From positions 57,623,934 through 57,687,933 of the forward strand of contig NC_063169.1 in the NCBI RefSeq assembly GCF_023159225.1: a stretch of 64,000 nt of DNA. Reading direction: 5' to 3'. The position numbers and the translations under genes were made by a program. The notes beneath the pieces were generated by a model. It did no database searches, was not told the DNA's origin, and saw only the letters and a program-made list of their open reading frames with translations. This DNA is from Perognathus longimembris pacificus (Eukaryota; Chordata; Mammalia; Rodentia; Heteromyidae). Positions 57,756 to 64,000 of the stretch are shown here, in pieces; the first letter of the stretch is position 1; the number at the start of each line of letters is the position of its first letter.

Positions 57756-59807
57756 GAAATGAAAACCAGCCCATGATTTTAACATGCAAAGGAAATTGTG
57801 ATAACTTGGCATATATCCTTTCATAATGCTAAAATCTCTATTTTTTCCACTTGTAAATAATGAGAGTATGTTCTGAACACAATTTCATTAAAGTAAGTGT
57901 ATGTCAACCAGCAAGTTTTCATGCAAAAATGATCCCACATATAATTTATTTCCTACTAAATGTACATAGTTTTTGTACCACTGAAAAGTGAAACAAATGA
58001 TAAATTGAACTATTGCGAAGTTGGAGATAATCTGTACTTAAATGTGAAAAATATGTTGGAGTAGTCAACAGATAGTGTTTTTGTATCTAGTTTAAATACA
58101 AGCTCAACAATTCCTTGGTCAGCAACATCATGGAAACTACATTTATATCCACACACATCTGACCCCAGGACTTAACAAATACACATTAAACATTTGTTGA
58201 ATGATAAGGGCCTAAAAGATTAAATGAATGTACATGTATTTATTGAAATGTGTTCTCCATATTGTTGCATATACATGGCCTGGTTATCCATTCATGAGTA
58301 TCCAAGTGGGTTGTATCTGTTGTTCATTTGACGTGGGCTGGTATATTAAGAGATTTAAGAATGATTTGGTAGAATGAATGAATTATATCACCCTGTGGTT
58401 AGATTGTCTGTTTCATCTTTTATGTTTTTGATACCTTCTGTTTCATTAAACACAAAGGCCTTTAAGCAAAATGAGAAACAGGCCTTTCTTGTTCTTTTAA
58501 TTATATTTTTCAACATATACATTTTTCACACTAAATGTTAACACAATTAAGAGCATCATGAAAAAACACTTACCCCAGGAGGAAGTAAACAGACAGGCAT
58601 GATTTCAACAGCCAAGTAGACAAGCCACTTCTTCCTGTTTAAATTCATGATTGTTGGGTATTTCTTTTCCATGTCTTTACCTCTTTCCAGATCTACATAA
58701 AGAGATAAAAACAGGTTGTAGAACGTCATTTATTAAAATGGATGAACTGAGTATTCGACCTTTTTTCACTACAGCAGCTACTCCAAATATAAAGCCAAGT
58801 TTATTCCCTGAACCTCCAGGTGCATAAAATCTATATTGGCAGAACTCATCCATAGAGCATGCAGCTCTGTTTTCCTATTTCCCAGTAGTGAAGACACTGC
58901 AGTTGAATGGGGATTCTTTCATGCCAAACAACTATACTCTCTCATTGCTGTCTGTAACACAGGGAGGGAAATCTCAAAACTAAAGCAAGATCCAGCTACC
59001 AAGCACCTTGTCTCCATAACAATTCTGGCTGAATTAGTTACTTTCTGATTCTAATTGAGCCTTTCCAAAAACATTTATATGTCAGCAAAAGTGAGAGGCC
59101 TAAAGGAAGCATTTAAAAAAAAAATTGGCATCCTTGAAGCTTTTCATTGGCCAAAAATGTATGTGAATAAAGTAAGCTTTTTAAAGAGCTTACTGTTTCT
59201 TTGTCAAAATGACTCTAAGAAATTGCTGTTGGAAATATTTTCCACTATCCCTATCAGTTCTCATCCATCACCATTGCTTCATCTCCGTACATCCCACCCC
59301 AAATAAGAGAAGACAGCTGCCAAGCTCCAGGGACTTCGTTAAAGCAAACTGTGTTATTTGTGAAGAAACAGAGCTCTTGCTAAAGGAAGTTGGAAGTGCT
59401 ACTTTCAGGTTACTTTATAATGTGCAAAAAAAGAGATGACTTGAAGAGAGAGATATAAAAAGTGGAAAGCTTTGGAAAGAAATCTTCAACATGAGTGTTT
59501 GTTGACATCACAGTTAAAAGTGTTAGTGCAAAAGCCCTGAAGACATGGAAATGAGAAGGCCCAGTTAAGTATTAGCACTTTTTGTGGTTAATGTATAGTA
59601 ATGTGCATACTCCCGAGCAAGAGCATTGCGTGTTCATGGGTCACGATTTATCACAAAACTTTAGGCAAAACTTGCATTCCGGGTATATCACAAAAACATT
59701 TGCATCTCCACACAGCTTCTTAGTCTATGTCTACAATAGTAACATATGATTTAAATATAAATATAATGTAAGCTGTAGTCTAGACTGGCTTGCTTCTTGG
59801 TTTTGTT

Positions 59808-60062
59808 ATTGCTCTTGTTGGTTTAGTGCCTGTCCTGAGGCTTGAACTCAGGGCCTGGGTACCATCCCTGAGCTTCTTTTGCTTAAGGCAAGACTTTTAC
59901 CACTTGAGCCACAGCACCACTTCCAAGATTTTTCTGAATAGTTTATTGGACATAAGAGTCTCACAGACTTTTCTGCCTGAGCTGGCTTTGAACTGCAATC
60001 CTCAGATCTCAGCCTCCTGAGTAGCTAGGATGAGAAATGTGAGCCACCAGCATCTGGCTTGC
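59808..60062 (-). mobile_element. composite SINE, antisense
   Basis: GAGGCTTGAACTCAGGGCCT, CTTTTACCACTTGAGCCACA, GAGCTGGCTTTGAACTGCAA and GAGCCACCAGCATCTGGCTT. Confidence 0.88.
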
Positions 60063-61411
60063 TTCTTGTTTTTTGGTTTTTTAATGTTTGTGGGGGGTTT
60101 TGAAAAGGAAAAAAAATGAGAGAGTTGTGTCAATTCGGATAATTTTGACAATAAGCATTAGAGCTATCATCCCAAAAGTCAAAGCATTATAAGAAATTAT
60201 TAAAGCAATGACCAGGGATTATAAACTCAAAACCTATTTATTACAAGTGCTGAAGGCAAGTGTAAAACCCTGAAGAGTGATGAGAGACTGTGGCACAAAG
60301 GTCGAGCTCAGTTTCTATTCAAAGCTATGATTATTAGAAACTGTCATCTAGGTAAAATTTTTTCCAGAAGCCATGTTAAGGATGATGCCTCATCTGTAAA
60401 GTCTATGGTTTTCTATTTGCAACCACTCATCTGGATAAAAGGGTTGTTGAACTGCTGGATGCTCTCAAATTCGGTACCAAAGAAGACTCTTGGCATGGAA
60501 GATTAAATGAGAGATGCGCATATTAGTCTGGCCTTTCAGCGACAGAAAGACTTTGGGACATGGGTTTCTTCCTCAAGACCAAACAGGTTTGGGAAGGGTC
60601 ATAGGCTGAGCTTTACCATTTGCAGCAAAGTAAGCAAAGGACACACATACATTTCAAAGACTATAAGTCATGCTCCCAGGAACTGTAAGCGTTAAGAAGT
60701 AGGTAGTCTCCGTAAAGCAAGGTAGAATTGGGTGGGAGTGGTATGATGCACCACTTTTCTCGTCTTAATCCTGGTTACAAAACAGTCACATCCATATGCC
60801 TCATTCCTGGCATGTGATGGAAACATACAGTGTATACCATGGGAAGGGAGAGGAGCGTGTTGATCTCCTGCTCGAGTTCAGGTTTCACCGAGGTGTGGAG
60901 GAGAGCCACAGACTTCTGAGGTCTAGCCCCTTACAGAGCACTTATGTTAGATTCTCATGCACACTGCTGAGAAGGAAGAAAGTGTGAAAGCGCAGCTTTG
61001 TGTGTGAGTCCCATCCAGGACTGAGATAAGGAAGTAGTTTGTAGTAAAGTTGCTGTTGGATTCATCCAACCACGCAACTGGCTCAAGGTGTACATGGGGA
61101 GATCTGTCCTACTCTTTTCCTTGCTTTCATTCCTATTATGTAGAACATTCTTCTAGGTTTCCAGATGTACCATTCTAAGCTTAGATTTTATTTTAAAAAA
61201 TATTTATTCACGTTATTTATTTGTAAAAAATGCATCATTGAAATCTTCTATATGTTCTATGACACTTTGTACATATTCTGAGAGCATATTTATAATGAAC
61301 TTGTCTCTTGAATATCTGTAATGGACAGATTTGTGGAGAATTTACAAGAGTCTGCAGTAATTGTCACATCAGTACTGTCTAAAAGTCATCTATGAGACCA
61401 GATGCTAAAAG

Positions 61412-61515
61412 ATCACACACACACACACACACACACACGCACATACATGCATGCGCACATATGTGCACACGCACAAACTCACATGTGCACACACATACAC
61501 ACACGCACTTAGACA
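61412..61515 (+). repeat. (CA)n and CA/TG low-complexity tract
   Basis: Perfect CA at 61412-61438, then imperfect ACATGCATGCGCAC-type alternation. Confidence 0.93.
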
Positions 61516-62296
61516 CAGGGTAATTTAAGGATAATGGAGCCTTTTAGTGTGTAACCCTACTTCTAAATTCAAAGCATATGGTTAAATTCTGAGTTTAAAA
61601 AAGTAGCTAATTTGTATGCTTGCTGCACACAAAACTGGGTTGACTGCACTTGACTTTTCTCAGCTGAAAACTTTTCTCCGTTGCTGCCATCAATGGAAAA
61701 CAGATTAAGAGACAAATTTCAGATGAACACTTGGCGCCCCCACCCCGCTTTTTTTTATTTTCAGGGAGGAACACACAGAGGGAATGCTTCACCACGACTG
61801 GTTTTCGCAAGCCTTCCTGTCATCAACACAACCCTTATTCCTCTGCATTTATTTAACTAGTGCTGAAAATGTGCTGGGTTGTGAGAAAATGTGATGGAGC
61901 CCATCCTATGAAAATTTCAGGCTCACATCATTTACTGGAACACAATTACATTTTTGCACATAAATTACCTACATGTCTTTAAGTTAAATGCACCTTCCCC
62001 CCCCAAAAAAAAATCCACATCATTATTGAATTGCATCGTTATTGCAATTTCATACACTTAGTCTGAAATTTCCATTCTGTCAGAATCACTCATGTTACCC
62101 ACAGTTTCAAAAGACCAAAATCATTTTACTGTAACTATATTTTTTCAATATGAGGCCAAGGATAAATGTGGTTACATTGATTTCTCACAAATGAACCTTA
62201 AACCCCTGGTTTGAAATGAGAAAACCACTTTTTGAAATCATTTTCAATCTGAGGTACATTTAATTGGCTTTAAAGAAACATTGCCTGGTCATTTGC

Positions 62297-62318
62297 AAAA
62301 AAAAAAAAAAAAAAAAAA
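62297..62318 (+). repeat. poly(A) run of 22
   Basis: An isolated A22 with no recognisable retroposon upstream. Confidence 0.85.
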
Positions 62319-63381
62319 CTTGCACTCACTCTTGTTTCCAGTGCCCTAGTAGAACCAGCCTGAATGTGAAAGAACTTTCTCTGTTCATTTCACTTAGTTT
62401 TGCCTCCTGGGAGATTCTCAAGGAAAGTGGAAACTACCACTGCCTGCCTGCTCTCTCTTTGTAGCCCTCTCAGAATTGGCCCACAGCTGTTAGTGGGTAA
62501 ACCAGATCAGGATGAGCCTAGACCAGAGTCCAGACACAGATGGCAATATTTACTATTCAGAGTTCAGGTGTATTGTTCACACAAAACATCTGCTCCCAAG
62601 AGGCTTGAGTTCAAGTAGCCATCAAGCAGGCATAACCAGAAGTGGTCCACAAAAAGACTACCTCATCTTCACCTTCTTACAGTCATCATCTGCTCTGGGT
62701 ACCTTCTGCTTGCATCTCAGATAGACTCTTCTTCCTGCTCTTGGTGACCTGATACAATGAATGGCCTCTATGTCTACAAAGGTCTTGCTGGACACAGGAC
62801 TGGCAGAACATGGGAGATACAGCATAGATTAGTAAGCTAGTTATTTTAATATGGGTATATTGCCTGACAAGGAAATATATTTAGGAATAATTACGAACTA
62901 ATTTATATGTCCTAGTGGCCACTTCAAGAGTCTTATGACATTTGTCACTCAAGTAAATAATGTTCACAATTTACTTAGTAAGAGCAAAGAAACACAGAAA
63001 GAGTGACCTAAGCACAATCAAGTCAACAGCAGCTTGCAAAATGACTAAACCTTGGTCATGCTATATCTCCTGAACACTTTCCATTGGTTTTCCTGACATT
63101 GTGGTTGACTCTTTGTATGCAAGACCAAATCTATTACTCATAATATTCACCATGTAATTTCCCATTCCAAATTCCTTATTTCTCATAGCAACCTCCACTA
63201 TCTACTGGGCTACAGTGTCATATTCCTTTCGTCCATTTATATCTGGTCAGTTTCTTATATTCTAGGAGACAAAAAGTTCTTCAAAATACCATCTTACTGG
63301 CATGAAAGCCACCACTATTCCAGTCTTAAGAGGCAATGGTCTAGAATCACATTCTGCACATTGTCAAGAATGGCATTCTAG

Positions 63382-63582
63382 GGCTGGGGATATGGCCTAG
63401 TGGCAAGAGTGCCTGCCTCATATACATGAGGCCCTGGGTTCGATTCCCTAGCACCACATATACAGAAAATGGCCAGAAGTGGTGCTGTGGCTCAAGTGGC
63501 AGAGTGCTAGCCTTGAGCAAAAAGAAGCCAGGGACAGTGCTCAGGCCCTGAGTCCAAGCCCCAGGACTGGCCAAAAAAAAAA
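63382..63582 (+). mobile_element. ID-type composite SINE with perfect 16-bp target duplication
   Basis: GGCTGGGGATATGGCCTAGT to CAGGACTGGCC plus A tail. AAGAATGGCATTCTAG flanks it (63366-63381, 63583-63598). Confidence 0.95.
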
Positions 63583-64000
63583 AAGAATGGCATTCTAGAA
63601 TCTTTTACAAATAGATATCAGCTCCCAGCACAATGATAATACATATAACATGCTGATAATAAAATAATTTAATCTGAATTGTTTTATTGCTGATGGTTGG
63701 TGCTATATAGCTACAGGGTAACTTTACCTGTGCATGTGCAATCTCTGCCTTCCGCCAAAGTACAATGATAGAGGATAAATTTACACACTATTAATATGCA
63801 CCAATAAAACTGAACCTTTATTACTCTTGAAAAGAACTTACTGCAATCATGTACACACCCTGAGCTTAATGTCAATCAAGAGCAATTATAGGAAGAAAAA
63901 ATATTTTCAAATCTTTGATTAAAGGAAAAAATTCTCTGGAGAAGAAACTTACTGTCTCACAAATCTGTAACTTTTTAGCTTTGTTTAACCTTTGAATTCG

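Larger units (their letters stand above)
35863..64000. other. intergenic region downstream of ADGRG2, no gene recognised
   Basis: Apart from the repeats listed separately, I see no exon with homology I recognise, no CpG-rich promoter and no RNA gene. Stretches with nothing assignable: 38310-39130, 39400-40630, 41820-43380, 43570-44030, 44120-44840, 45430-46200, 46520-48080, 48730-49900, 51870-53810, 54665-55810, 55985-57460, 57760-59800, 60070-61405, 61520-62290, 62320-63360 and 63600-64000. Short open frames in them show no family features. Confidence 0.65.

Overview
The window is vertebrate nuclear DNA from a placental mammal: AT-rich sequence, a split gene with GT-AG introns, and dense SINE, L1, LTR and microsatellite content. 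The dominant SINEs are tRNA/ID-derived units fused to a B1-like unit. Together with the matching L1 3' ends they look like castorimorph rodent repeats, most likely a heteromyid (kangaroo rat or pocket mouse). This lineage call is inference from remembered repeat families; the mammalian, rodent-like call is firm.

Bases 1-35862 hold the 3' two thirds of one + strand gene, ADGRG2 (GPR64/HE6), an X-linked adhesion G-protein-coupled receptor of male excurrent-duct epithelium. Thirteen constitutive coding exons (1322-33003) are present and join in frame without a stop. They encode the C-terminal extracellular stalk and GAIN domain, the GPS autoproteolysis site with tethered agonist, all seven transmembrane helices, and the cytoplasmic tail ending HSTKF. 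The 5' exons lie to the left of the window. A long 3' UTR runs to a distal AATAAA at 35836. A 46-bp optional tail exon at 30769-30814 has its splice sites and length intact but carries an in-frame TAA.

The introns carry most of the accessory content. These are a 142-bp hAT-like fossil, several L1 pieces (one with an internal inversion), composite SINEs with target-site duplications, a 350-bp purine-rich microsatellite, a GC-rich 519-bp solo LTR of ERVK/IAP type in intron 10, and an unexplained cysteine-rich 140-codon antisense ORF in intron 8.

Bases 35862-64000 look intergenic. I see no exon, RNA gene or CpG-island promoter there, only SINEs, L1 remnants (including a nearly 1.9-kb degraded antisense L1 at 49990-51860), an MLT1-like LTR, microsatellites and a clean 9-bp minisatellite. 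PHKA2, which follows ADGRG2 within about 5 kb on the same strand in human and mouse as I remember it, is not recognisable in these 28 kb.
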